Assembly (NCBI GenBank): GCA_013152795.1
Contig: JAADFS010000275.1
Coordinates: forward strand, 1 to 23,500
Origin: Deferribacteres bacterium
Lineage (GTDB): Bacteria > Nitrospirota > Thermodesulfovibrionia > UBA6902
Length of the DNA: 23,500 nucleotides
Direction of reading: 5' to 3'
Numbering within the stretch: position 1 is the first letter of the stretch; the number at the start of each line of letters is the position of its first letter. Below are positions 7,098-14,488 of the stretch, in pieces. The translations under genes were made by a program, and so were the position numbers. Below the pieces are notes generated by a model, which was given only the letters and a program-made list of their open reading frames with translations, did no database searches and was not told the origin of the DNA.

Positions 7098-8305
7098 TGT
7101 ACTCCTTCCGCCAGACAGATAAAGCTGACTTCTTAATATGCGGCGGCGGCATAATAGGTCTTACCCTTGCAAGGGAACTCTTAAACAGCGGCTGTGAAAA
7201 CATAATCATCCTGGAAAAGGAAAGGGCCCCGGGAGAACACGCATCAGGCAGAAACAGCGGTGTACTGCATGCCGGTATTTATTACAGTCCTGACAGTCTG
7301 AAGGCAAAACTGTGTCTTCAGGGAAATTTTTTGATGAAACAGTACTGCAGGGAAAAGGGTCTGCCCCTGCTCGAAACCGGCAAGGTGATCGTGGCAAAAA
7401 ACAGTGAAGAGACGGAAACGCTCAAGGAGCTGTACAGCAGGGCCGTTGAAAACGGGGCAAAAGTCGAACTGATTGATGCCAGGCGTCTTGAAGAGATAGA
7501 GCCGTATGCAAAGACCCATGGTACGGCCTTGTATTCGTATTACACCGCCGTGGTGGATCCAAGGGCGATACTGAAGAGCCTCCATGATGATCTTGCCGCA
7601 TCCGGAAAGGTCAGGATTCTTACAGGTACTGAATTCAAACGGCCGAAGGGGAGCAGGGCGGTCCTGACAAGCAGGGGAGAGATCCGGTTTGACATGTTCA
7701 TAAACGCTGCAGGCGCCTACAGCGACAGGATAGCTCATTGTTTCGGTGTCGGACTCAATTATAGACTGATTCCCTTCAAGGGGATATACAGGAAATTAAG
7801 GAAAGACAAGTCATACATGGTCAGGGGCAACATCTATCCGGTTCCGGACATAAGAAATCCCTTTCTGGGCGTTCATCTGACAAGGAACACAAAAGGCGAG
7901 GTGTATCTGGGCCCGACCGCCATCACTGCACTGGGAAGGGAAAATTACCGCTTGCTGGAGGGAATAAGCGCGGAGGCGCTTGATATCGTGGGCAGGTCCG
8001 CGGTGCTCTTTCTTGTAAACCCGAAATTCAGAAAGGTGGCGCTTACGGAGCCCAGAAAATATATATTCAAGTTTTTCTACGAAGACACTAAAAAGCTGAT
8101 AAAGAATCTGAATCCCGGAGACATCGTCTCCTCCGGAAAGGCGGGTATCCGGCCTCAGCTTGTTGACTGGAATAAAAAAGAGCTTGTCATGGATTTCGTT
8201 GTGATAAGGGATGCAGACAGCGTCCATGTCTTAAACGCCATATCTCCAGCCTTTACAAGCTCCATGGTTTTTGCTAAACTTATAAAAGAGAGATTTTTAA
8301 CCTGA
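7097..8305 (+). CDS. lhgO: L-2-hydroxyglutarate oxidase-like FAD enzyme (LhgO family)
   Basis: FAD-dependent oxidoreductase of the DAO superfamily, about 402 aa, the usual LhgO length. The dinucleotide-binding motif CGGGIIGLTLAREL is at about 15-28. HASGRNSGVLHAGIYY near 49-64 is a strong LhgO signature. The C-terminal SSGKAGIRPQLVD and the final NAISPAFTSSMVFAKLI also fit. Known members oxidise L-2-hydroxyglutarate to 2-oxoglutarate and pass electrons to the quinone pool. Its place at the head of a sugar-nucleotide cluster leaves open a role on another 2-hydroxy acid or a sugar derivative. ATG at 7097 is preferred to the in-frame TTG at 7091. Neither has a visible ribosome site. Confidence 0.85.
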   Translation: MYSFRQTDKADFLICGGGIIGLTLARELLNSGCENIIILEKERAPGEHASGRNSGVLHAGIYYSPDSLKAKLCLQGNFLMKQYCREKGLPLLETGKVIVAKNSEETETLKELYSRAVENGAKVELIDARRLEEIEPYAKTHGTALYSYYTAVVDPRAILKSLHDDLAASGKVRILTGTEFKRPKGSRAVLTSRGEIRFDMFINAAGAYSDRIAHCFGVGLNYRLIPFKGIYRKLRKDKSYMVRGNIYPVPDIRNPFLGVHLTRNTKGEVYLGPTAITALGRENYRLLEGISAEALDIVGRSAVLFLVNPKFRKVALTEPRKYIFKFFYEDTKKLIKNLNPGDIVSSGKAGIRPQLVDWNKKELVMDFVVIRDADSVHVLNAISPAFTSSMVFAKLIKERFLT

Positions 8306-8353
8306 AAAAGCCGATTAACCACAAAAAACCAAGAATTACTCAACAACATTACG

Positions 8354-8367
8354 AACAGCTTGCTGTT
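8354..8367. repeat. Short inverted repeat in the gap after the FAD oxidase gene
   Basis: AACAGC-TT-GCTGTT is a 14-nt perfect dyad in the 155-nt gap before the SDR gene. As RNA it would form a 5-bp stem with a 4-nt loop. It lacks a following T-run, so a terminator role is doubtful. Confidence 0.35.
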
Positions 8368-8460
8368 GCACGGACAAATACCGTACATTCCAAGTGATTC
8401 AGATTTTTTACCGCATGTTTTTGAAACCACTCAATACCGCGAGAAGGGAAGAATATTAGA

Positions 8461-9486
8461 ATGATTCTAATTACGGGAAACACGGGATACATAGGGATGG
8501 TGATGACAGGCTTTTTCCAGAGGCATTCCCACCAGACGATGGGACTGGATTCCAACTATTATGAGGGAAATGAATTCTTCCCCCCCGAGGCACAGCCTTA
8601 CAGACAGATAATAAAAGACATCAGGGACATAGATGAAAAGGACCTGGAAGGCGTTACATCCATTGTGCATCTGGCGGCTCTGTCCAATGATCCGTTAGGC
8701 GACATAAATCCCTCGCTCACCCATGAAATAAATTACCTTGCCTCGGTCAGGCTGGCGGAGCTGGCAAAAAAGACGGGGGTGGAGAGATTTATTTTCTCTT
8801 CATCATGCAGTATGTACGGTATAGCCTCCAATGATAAGCCGCTGACGGAAGAGGGCGAGCTGAACCCGATAACCGCCTATGCAAAGGCAAAGGTCAATGC
8901 AGAAAGAGATATTTCCAGAATGGCCGATGATAATTTCCATCCCGTTTTTATGCGGAATGCGACAGTATACGGCCTGTCCCCGGGTATGAGGCTTGACCTC
9001 GTGGTGAACAACCTGGTTGCATGGGCCTATCTCACCGGCAAGGTGGCGATAATGAGTGACGGCACGCCGTGGCGGCCTATTATTCATGTAGAGGACTTCT
9101 GCAGGGCGTTTCTCTCTGTCCTTGAGGCGCCTGTCGAGAAGATACACAACAGAGAGTTCAACGTGGGAATAAACGAAGAGAATTACCAGATCAAGGATAT
9201 AGCCGAGGAGGTAAGAAAGGTGGTCCCTGACTGCCGGGTGGAAATTCTCAATAAGACCGGCCCTGATGAGAGGACGTACCGCGTTGACTTTACAAGGTTA
9301 AAAGACACCTTCCCGGATTTCAAACCCGTATGGAATGTGCGGAGGGGCATTGAGGAGCTTTACCGGGCATACAGGGATTTCAAACTGACACTGGAGGATT
9401 TCAACTCGCCCAGATATTTCAGGGTGAGATGGATAAGATATTTGATTGAAAATAAAAAACTGAATAACGACCTCAGGTGGAACTGA
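8461..9486 (+). CDS. Extended SDR NAD-dependent sugar epimerase/dehydratase
   Basis: 341 aa, extended short-chain dehydrogenase fold. The NAD-binding motif TGNTGYIG is at 5-12, HLAALSNDPLGD at 70-81, the active-site SSSCSMYG at 113-120 and the catalytic pair Tyr140/Lys144 in YAKAK. RNATVYG and DGTPWRPIIHVEDF follow as expected for nucleotide-sugar enzymes of this group. Such enzymes epimerise, reduce or dehydrate NDP-sugars in the cytoplasm. The very next gene encodes a glucose-1-phosphate cytidylyltransferase, so a CDP-hexose or a related NDP-sugar is the likely substrate (inference). The ATG is preceded by GAAGGGAAG at a longish spacing. Confidence 0.9.
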   Translation: MILITGNTGYIGMVMTGFFQRHSHQTMGLDSNYYEGNEFFPPEAQPYRQIIKDIRDIDEKDLEGVTSIVHLAALSNDPLGDINPSLTHEINYLASVRLAELAKKTGVERFIFSSSCSMYGIASNDKPLTEEGELNPITAYAKAKVNAERDISRMADDNFHPVFMRNATVYGLSPGMRLDLVVNNLVAWAYLTGKVAIMSDGTPWRPIIHVEDFCRAFLSVLEAPVEKIHNREFNVGINEENYQIKDIAEEVRKVVPDCRVEILNKTGPDERTYRVDFTRLKDTFPDFKPVWNVRRGIEELYRAYRDFKLTLEDFNSPRYFRVRWIRYLIENKKLNNDLRWN

Positions 9487-9499
9487 TCGGTGTACTGAT

Positions 9500-10276
9500 A
9501 TGAAAGTTGTCATATTATGCGGCGGTAAAGGCCTGCGTTTAATATCCAGGACAGAAAATATTCCCAAGCCCCTTATCGAAATCGGCGATAAACCCATCCT
9601 CTGGCACATCATGAAGATCTACTCACATTACGGATTCAAGGATTTTGTCCTGTGTCTGGGGTATAAAGGAGACAAGATAAAAGAATACTTCATGCGCCAC
9701 GACAGTTGGGAGGACGTTGACTTCACCATCAATCTTACGGACAGGGACAAGATCAAGCTGCACGAGAAAGTCGAGCAGGAGGACTGGAATATTACATTCG
9801 CGGATACAGGTATCGAGACAAACACCGGGGGGCGGGTGAAGAGAATCGCAAAGTATATTGATGATGAGGAGTTCCTGCTTACATACGGAGACGGTGTTTC
9901 GGATATCAATATAAACGAGCTTTATGAGTATCACAGGAAACACGGAAAGATAATGACGATGACCTGTGTCATGCCCCAGAACCCTTTCGGAATAATCGAG
10001 ATCAGCGACGATAATCTCGTCCGGTTGTTCCAGGAAAAGCCGAGGGCCAATTTCTGGATCAACGGGGGCTTTTTTGTCTGCAACAGGAAGATATTCGACT
10101 ATCTTGAAGACAATGCGATTCTGGAGGTGGAAACCATCCCCCGGCTTATCAAGGAGAATCAACTGGTTGCATACCGTTATGACAAGTTCTGGCAGTGTAT
10201 GGACACCCTGAAACATGTTCAGTTTCTGAATGAAAAGTGGAGTGCCGGCGAGGCTGAGTGGAAGATATGGGAATAA
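9500..10276 (+). CDS. rfbF: Glucose-1-phosphate cytidylyltransferase-like nucleotidyltransferase
   Basis: 258 aa, matching the usual RfbF/DdhA length. The known reaction is CTP + glucose-1-phosphate to CDP-glucose + PPi, the entry to CDP-deoxysugars. The nucleotide loop GGKGLRL is at 8-14; the usual Thr (GxGTRL) is replaced by Leu. KPLIEIGDKPILWHIMKIYSHYG (23-45) is close to the RfbF signature. YGDGVSD at 129-135 should bind metal and sugar phosphate, and EKP (179-181), INGGFFV (187-193) and CMDT (233-236) complete the pattern. It follows the SDR gene by 13 nt, probably in one operon. The TAA stop is also the first three bases of repeat R2. No clear ribosome site is seen before the ATG. Confidence 0.85.
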   Translation: MKVVILCGGKGLRLISRTENIPKPLIEIGDKPILWHIMKIYSHYGFKDFVLCLGYKGDKIKEYFMRHDSWEDVDFTINLTDRDKIKLHEKVEQEDWNITFADTGIETNTGGRVKRIAKYIDDEEFLLTYGDGVSDININELYEYHRKHGKIMTMTCVMPQNPFGIIEISDDNLVRLFQEKPRANFWINGGFFVCNRKIFDYLEDNAILEVETIPRLIKENQLVAYRYDKFWQCMDTLKHVQFLNEKWSAGEAEWKIWE

Positions 10277-10333
10277 CGTTGCATAAATACGGTGGGAGAG
10301 CCTGCCGGAAGAAAGCACTGACAGAGCGACCGG
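10274..10333 (+). repeat. Dispersed hairpin repeat, copy R2
   Basis: It begins with TAACGTTGCATAAA, whose first three bases are the stop codon of the cytidylyltransferase. The hairpin is GGTGGG-AGAG-CCTGCC, with two G-U pairs in place of the usual C-G and A-U pairs. The tail GCCGGAAG...GAGCGACCGG is diverged but alignable. A reversed TTTATGCAA lies at 10362-10370, so the interval 10279-10370 is bounded by perfect 9-bp inverted TTGCATAAA ends. Confidence 0.75.
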
Positions 10334-10423
10334 CCAGACTTATCCACCCCCCGGTTATATTTTTATGCAATCGCTGAGGTCAAATCACATTAGTCCGGCT
10401 TAAACAGGCCCTTCTTTTAACGT

Positions 10424-11161
10424 ATGAATAAACTGCTTATCATTATTCCGGTTTATAATGAAGAGAAGACCCTCGAAAGCACGATTTCCGAGATAACAGC
10501 CTACTTTGATGAACACCTCGCCCGCAAAGGCAGCGGGATTTCATATGACATTGCGATTGCCGGCAGGTCAAGCACCGACAGGACCAACGAGATTGCGGAG
10601 CGTATGGCGGAAAAATATGAAAATGTTTTCTATTCGGAAATCGACCATCCGTACAAGGGCGCAAGGATACACAAGATAAGTATGACTTCCGACTATGCCT
10701 TTTATGCGTTTATTGATTGTGATTTGCCTATCAGCGTGAAAGAATTTTATACTATAGTCTGTGAGGTTGTTTATAACGGGTCTGATATGGCTATTGCCTC
10801 GAAATATGTCCCCGGCGCCCGGCAGGAACGCCCGCTTTCAAGGGTTATTACATCCAGGGCATATAATTTTCTGGTGCGCCTGCTGCTTCCGAAGATAAAG
10901 ACCCATGACGCGCTGTGCGGTGCTAAGGCGTGGAACAGGAGGGTGGCTGAAACCGTTTTCCCCCACGTGATGAATACCTTTTATTTCTTTGATACCGAAA
11001 TTCTTTATTACTGCTTTGAGAAAGGTTACAAGGTCACGGAGATTCCCGTGTTTTATAAGGATATGAGAACGGATTCAAAGGTGAATGTGCTGAATGATTC
11101 ATGGACGGTGGGGATTACCCTGCTTAAATTTTTTGTCAGGAAGCGGATATTGGGGAAATGA
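10424..11161 (+). CDS. GT2-family glycosyltransferase, atypical N-terminal motif
   Basis: 245 aa, no membrane helices, GT-A fold of the dolichyl/polyprenyl-phosphate sugar synthase type. IIIPVYNEEKT at 6-16 is typical. Where family members have V-D-D-G-S-T-D, this protein reads A-G-R-S-S-T-D (about 46-52), so both Asp residues are missing. The second acidic motif is kept as IDCDLP (about 98-103). HDALCGAKAW and FFDTEILYYCFEKGYKVTEIPV match the acceptor-side region. It may use a different donor or be impaired. Its stop overlaps the DegT start (ATGA), showing co-translation. The ATG has no clear ribosome site; 147 nt separate it from the preceding gene, and repeat R2 lies in that gap. Confidence 0.85.
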   Translation: MNKLLIIIPVYNEEKTLESTISEITAYFDEHLARKGSGISYDIAIAGRSSTDRTNEIAERMAEKYENVFYSEIDHPYKGARIHKISMTSDYAFYAFIDCDLPISVKEFYTIVCEVVYNGSDMAIASKYVPGARQERPLSRVITSRAYNFLVRLLLPKIKTHDALCGAKAWNRRVAETVFPHVMNTFYFFDTEILYYCFEKGYKVTEIPVFYKDMRTDSKVNVLNDSWTVGITLLKFFVRKRILGK

Positions 11162-12312
11162 TATCACTGCCGAGGCCCTACCTGGGGAAAAAAGAGGAAA
11201 AATATGTCCTGGACTGTGTCCGGAACAACGACATATCACAGGGGAAGTACGTAAGAAGGCTTGAAGAGGCCTTTTCGCAATTTATAGGCGTTAAATACGG
11301 CTCGGCTGTAAATAACGGTACTTCCGCACTTCACATCGCCCTCACTGCGCTGGGAGTCGGGAAGGGCGATGAAGTCATACTGCCTTCACAGACATTTATC
11401 TCCACTGCTTCGACAGTCGTATACTGCGGGGCGAAGCCCGTCTTTGTCGACTGCACGGCTGATGAGTGGTGTATGGATCCGGAGCTTGTCGGTAGAGCGG
11501 TTACAAGAAGAACAAGGGCTGTCATTCCCGTGCATCTGTACGGAAACCCCTGTAACATGAAAGAGATACGGAAAATCGCCAGAAGGCATCATATCAGGAT
11601 TATCGAAGACAGCGCCCAGGCCCACGGTTCACTCTACATGGGCAGGAAATGCGGTTCGTTCTCTGATATTTCATGTTTCTCGTTCTACTGCAACAAATTA
11701 ATGACAACAGGTGAAGGCGGCATATGCCTTACGAAAAGCAAGGCCCTGAAGGAGCGCATTGATCTTTTAAGGGCCCAGGGCAAGGACAAGATCGGGACGA
11801 TCAACAGAAAGAGGAATTACCCGAAGATTCAGTTTTATCACAGACTTCTCGGTTTCAACTACCGGCTCAGCAATATTAATGCGGCGCTGGGACTGGCGCA
11901 GTTCGAGAAACTCGACTCGGTCATTGCCAGGAAGATACGGATTGCGGAAGAATACATGCGGCTGTTTAAGAAACACGGTCTGGAAAAAGAACTCGTGTGG
12001 CAGAAGGAACAGGATGGCGGCAGGAGCGTCTACTGGCTTTTCGGTGTGCTTGTAAGAGACGGGGATATTCAGGACAGGCTTACAAAATATCTCAATAAAA
12101 ACCGGATCGAGACCCGTTCATTCTACTATCCGCTTCATAAACATCCATTCTTCCCTTCCGGGATAGTTACCCGGAAAGACAGGGAGAACGGCAAGAGCGT
12201 AACGGAGGAGCTTAACGAGCGGGGCATTGTGCTGCCTAATGACATATCCATGACAAAGAGGGATATTCAGAAGGTGGTCATGACCATTAAGGAGTTTTTT
12301 TCACATGTATAA
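11158..12312 (+). CDS. DegT/DnrJ/EryC1/StrS aminotransferase (sugar or related)
   Basis: 384 aa, PLP-dependent aminotransferase of the DegT family, which transfers an amino group from Glu or Gln to keto-sugars in nucleotide-sugar pathways (for example perosamine). VNNGTSALHIAL at 51-62 binds the cofactor phosphate, EDSAQAHGS at 150-158 carries the PLP-contacting Asp, and SFYCNKLMTTGEGG at 175-188 contains the Schiff-base Lys180. The length is normal. It overlaps the upstream GT2 gene by 4 nt (ATGA). With the SDR and cytidylyltransferase genes it suggests synthesis of an amino sugar. The exact keto-sugar is not known. Repeat R3 starts 4 nt after the stop codon. Confidence 0.9.
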   Translation: MISLPRPYLGKKEEKYVLDCVRNNDISQGKYVRRLEEAFSQFIGVKYGSAVNNGTSALHIALTALGVGKGDEVILPSQTFISTASTVVYCGAKPVFVDCTADEWCMDPELVGRAVTRRTRAVIPVHLYGNPCNMKEIRKIARRHHIRIIEDSAQAHGSLYMGRKCGSFSDISCFSFYCNKLMTTGEGGICLTKSKALKERIDLLRAQGKDKIGTINRKRNYPKIQFYHRLLGFNYRLSNINAALGLAQFEKLDSVIARKIRIAEEYMRLFKKHGLEKELVWQKEQDGGRSVYWLFGVLVRDGDIQDRLTKYLNKNRIETRSFYYPLHKHPFFPSGIVTRKDRENGKSVTEELNERGIVLPNDISMTKRDIQKVVMTIKEFFSHV

Positions 12313-12316
12313 ACCT

Positions 12317-12375
12317 TTAACTGTTGCATAAACAGGCAGGAGAGCCTGCCGTAAAACCTTTATAAAGCGATGGGA
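12317..12375 (+). repeat. Dispersed hairpin repeat, copy R3
   Basis: Complete copy, nearly identical to R1: TTAACTGTTGCATAAA, then GGCAGG-AGAG-CCTGCC (12335-12350), then GTAAAACCTTTATAAAGCGA and TGGGA. It starts 4 nt after the DegT stop. An imperfect reversed end, TTTATTGCA, lies at 12391-12399. Confidence 0.85.
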
Positions 12376-12460
12376 TATTGGAAATAACTCTTTATTGCAG
12401 GAAGTAACGGAGAGTGAAGTTCAAAAGGACGTCAATATGCTGTGCAGAGTATTTCCTGAA

Positions 12461-12520
12461 GGTATCGCAGATAAAGCTTTTCCGGCAGGCCCTCCTGCCC
12501 GGTGGCGGTATTTTTACGCC
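12461..12520 (-). repeat. Dispersed hairpin repeat, inverted copy R7
   Basis: Read on the minus strand it has GGCGTAAAAA in place of TTGCATAAA, then the hairpin GGCAGG-AGGG-CCTGCC (12499-12484), then GGAAAAGCTTTAT and GCGATACC. These align with the hairpin and tail of R1 and R3. R3 and R7 therefore lie tail to tail about 85 nt apart, an arrangement like bacterial BIMEs. Confidence 0.65.
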
Positions 12521-12692
12521 ACTGTAAGGTAAGCGGTTGCCGCCCGTCGGGTAAGACGCATGGTTATGATAGGTAAGTTTCCTGTTTGGCTTAACGTTAT
12601 GATTTCCCAATCACCTCACCATTGCCTGCACGTTAATGCATTACGGACGGCAGCCGGCAAATCGAAGAAACCAGTATCAGGAGGCCGTAACC

Positions 12693-14414
12693 ATGCAATG
12701 TGATCAATCTGCAGCAGCGTGCGGGCCGCAGTATTTTTTACAGAAACCAGCGACGAGACTGCTGGTGATCGGCTTTATGTTTATTGCGGCCTTTGCCATC
12801 AGGCTTTATCATATTAACGAGCCGCTCCTTGATTTCCATCCCATACGCCAGTACCGCTCAGCTATTGTTGCAAGGGCGTTTTATTTCGATGATATGAAAT
12901 CCATTCCTGAATGGAGGCGGGATATTGCCATCAAGAACATGAAGAAACAGCGCCCGTTGGAGCCCCAGGTCATGGAGCGTCTGATAGCATTTGCCTACCG
13001 GATTGCAGGGGGGGAACATCTCTGGATTCCACGGCTGCTTTCCTCGGTATACTGGCTGATCGGCGGCATTTTTCTGTACCTGATTGCAAAGAGAATAATC
13101 TCTGAGAATGCGGCGATATTTGCGATTGCCTTCTACCTGTTTCTTCCCTTCGGCATATCCATGAGCCGTAGCTTTCAGCCTGATTCGATGATGATCATGC
13201 TGCTTCTGTTAAGCATTCTGACCATATTACGGTATGACGAGCAGCGTTCAATGTCCAGGCTGCTGACCGCTGCGCTTGTCTCGTCGGTGGCGATCTTTAT
13301 CAAGCCTGTCAGCCTTTTTCTGATTTTCGGAGCCCTTATCTCGCTGGGGGTGTACAGGCAGGGCATATGGAAATCGGTGATAAACCGGCACTTTCCGGTG
13401 TTTACATTTATAAGTCTTCTGCCGGCTGTGATATATATAGTCAGTGCCAAGTTCCTGATGACACAATCACAGATCAGCTTTATTCCCGCCCTCATACTGA
13501 AACCCTTCTTCTGGAAGGACTGGTTGACCATGATCGGACATGTGCTGGGTTATATTGCATTCACAGCGGCATTCATCGGGCTTGTAACATTTCCCCGAGG
13601 ACCTGCAAAGGCCCTGCTGATCGGTCTGTGGGCGGGTTACTTTGTATTCGGCCTGGCATTCAACACCAGGATAAGCACGCACGACTATTATACCGCCATT
13701 TTTATCCCTGTGGCTGCGCTCTCCTTGAGCCCTCTCGGCGTTTCAGCGCTGAGTGGCACGGTCCGGCTCTACAGGCAGCGGCGCTGGCTTGTGGTTGTTT
13801 CAGGCATCCTTTTCATCGGGATGGTCATTACCGCAGGATTTTATATGCGTAACATACACTGGAGGGAAGTAGGTCCCGATATGAAGAAGAAAATGCAGGC
13901 CATAGGCGCAATAGTGGGGGTCAATCCGCAGTTTATCAAATTTCTCAGGCCGGACCTGCAGAAAGACGTGAGGATAGCAAAAGAAATCGGAGAGATCGTC
14001 AACCACAGCACCAAGACCCTCTTTCTGGCGAGAGACTATGGAAATTCCCTTGTATATCTTGGGGAGTTGTCCGGGCTTCCGTGGCCCACCACCAGTTTTT
14101 TCCCTACGGTGAGGAGGTGGGGCAAGAGGGTGCTCAGCGCAAAGGAACGCTTCAATGCCTCGGGTCGGGGTATACTCACTGAAGAGGATGAATATTTCGA
14201 TCCATCCCTGCTGGTAAAACAGTCCGAGCTTGAATACTTCATAATAACCTATGTTGAGGATTACAAGAAACAGCCGGACCTCGTGGAATTCCTTACCAGT
14301 AATTTCCCCATACTGGTTCAGACGGACGATTATCTGATCTTTGATCTGAGAAACAGGGTTAATCCAGACAAACTTAGCGGCAATGAATCCTTAATAAAAT
14401 TTAACGTGGCATAA
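12693..14414 (+). CDS. GT-C membrane glycosyltransferase (GT39-like)
   Basis: 573 aa from the chosen start. An ATG 57 nt upstream (12636) is in frame, but AGGAGG at 12679-12684 with 8-nt spacing supports 12693. The first membrane helix (about 22-38) is followed by LDFHPIRQYRSA (46-57), where Asp47 takes the place of the conserved acidic residue after helix 1 in GT39 enzymes. About ten to eleven helices extend to around residue 395. A C-terminal soluble domain of about 175 residues is probably periplasmic. It presumably moves a lipid-linked sugar to a glycan or protein acceptor. It differs clearly in sequence from the 606-aa GT-C enzyme at 4742-6562. The last codons and the TAA lie inside repeat R4. 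Confidence 0.78.
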   Translation: MQCDQSAAACGPQYFLQKPATRLLVIGFMFIAAFAIRLYHINEPLLDFHPIRQYRSAIVARAFYFDDMKSIPEWRRDIAIKNMKKQRPLEPQVMERLIAFAYRIAGGEHLWIPRLLSSVYWLIGGIFLYLIAKRIISENAAIFAIAFYLFLPFGISMSRSFQPDSMMIMLLLLSILTILRYDEQRSMSRLLTAALVSSVAIFIKPVSLFLIFGALISLGVYRQGIWKSVINRHFPVFTFISLLPAVIYIVSAKFLMTQSQISFIPALILKPFFWKDWLTMIGHVLGYIAFTAAFIGLVTFPRGPAKALLIGLWAGYFVFGLAFNTRISTHDYYTAIFIPVAALSLSPLGVSALSGTVRLYRQRRWLVVVSGILFIGMVITAGFYMRNIHWREVGPDMKKKMQAIGAIVGVNPQFIKFLRPDLQKDVRIAKEIGEIVNHSTKTLFLARDYGNSLVYLGELSGLPWPTTSFFPTVRRWGKRVLSAKERFNASGRGILTEEDEYFDPSLLVKQSELEYFIITYVEDYKKQPDLVEFLTSNFPILVQTDDYLIFDLRNRVNPDKLSGNESLIKFNVA

Positions 14415-14444
14415 AGGGGCAGTCTGGTCTGCTGTAAAACCTTC
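14401..14444 (+). repeat. Dispersed hairpin repeat, copy R4 (supplies a stop codon)
   Basis: TTAACGTGGCATAAA, hairpin GGCAGT-CTGG-TCTGCT (weaker, with a mismatch and a G-U pair), tail GTAAAACCTT. The GT-C gene ends N-V-A-stop, and these codons are the AAC GTG GCA TAA of the repeat itself. Confidence 0.65.
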
Positions 14445-14488
14445 AGTCTCTCATGCCCTGTTCCTGTTATAGAAGAGGTGGTAAAACA

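Larger units (their letters stand above)
12313..12692. other. Structured intergenic region without a recognised gene
   Basis: 380 nt between the DegT gene and the GT-C gene, holding repeats R3 (plus) and R7 (minus). Further dyads are GTGGCG (12502-12507) with CGCCAC (12517-12522), and GCGG-TTG-CCGC (12533-12543). An upstream ATG at 12636 is in frame with the GT-C gene but lacks a ribosome site. No known riboswitch was recognised. Confidence 0.6.

Noticed and set aside
9623..10318. Long minus-strand frame (231 codons) opposite the cytidylyltransferase gene
   Set aside because: The plus-strand protein has clear family motifs throughout; the antisense frame has none and is a codon-bias shadow.
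12335..12350. Similarity of the hairpin GGCAGGAGAGCCTGCC to the B12 box of cobalamin riboswitches
   Set aside because: The other conserved riboswitch elements are absent, copies lie after stop codons or in either orientation to genes, and the stem varies with compensation. It fits a repeat family better.
12636..12692. Upstream ATG for the GT-C gene at 12693
   Set aside because: It has no ribosome site, adds a hydrophilic 19-residue extension without family support, and a strong AGGAGG precedes the internal ATG.
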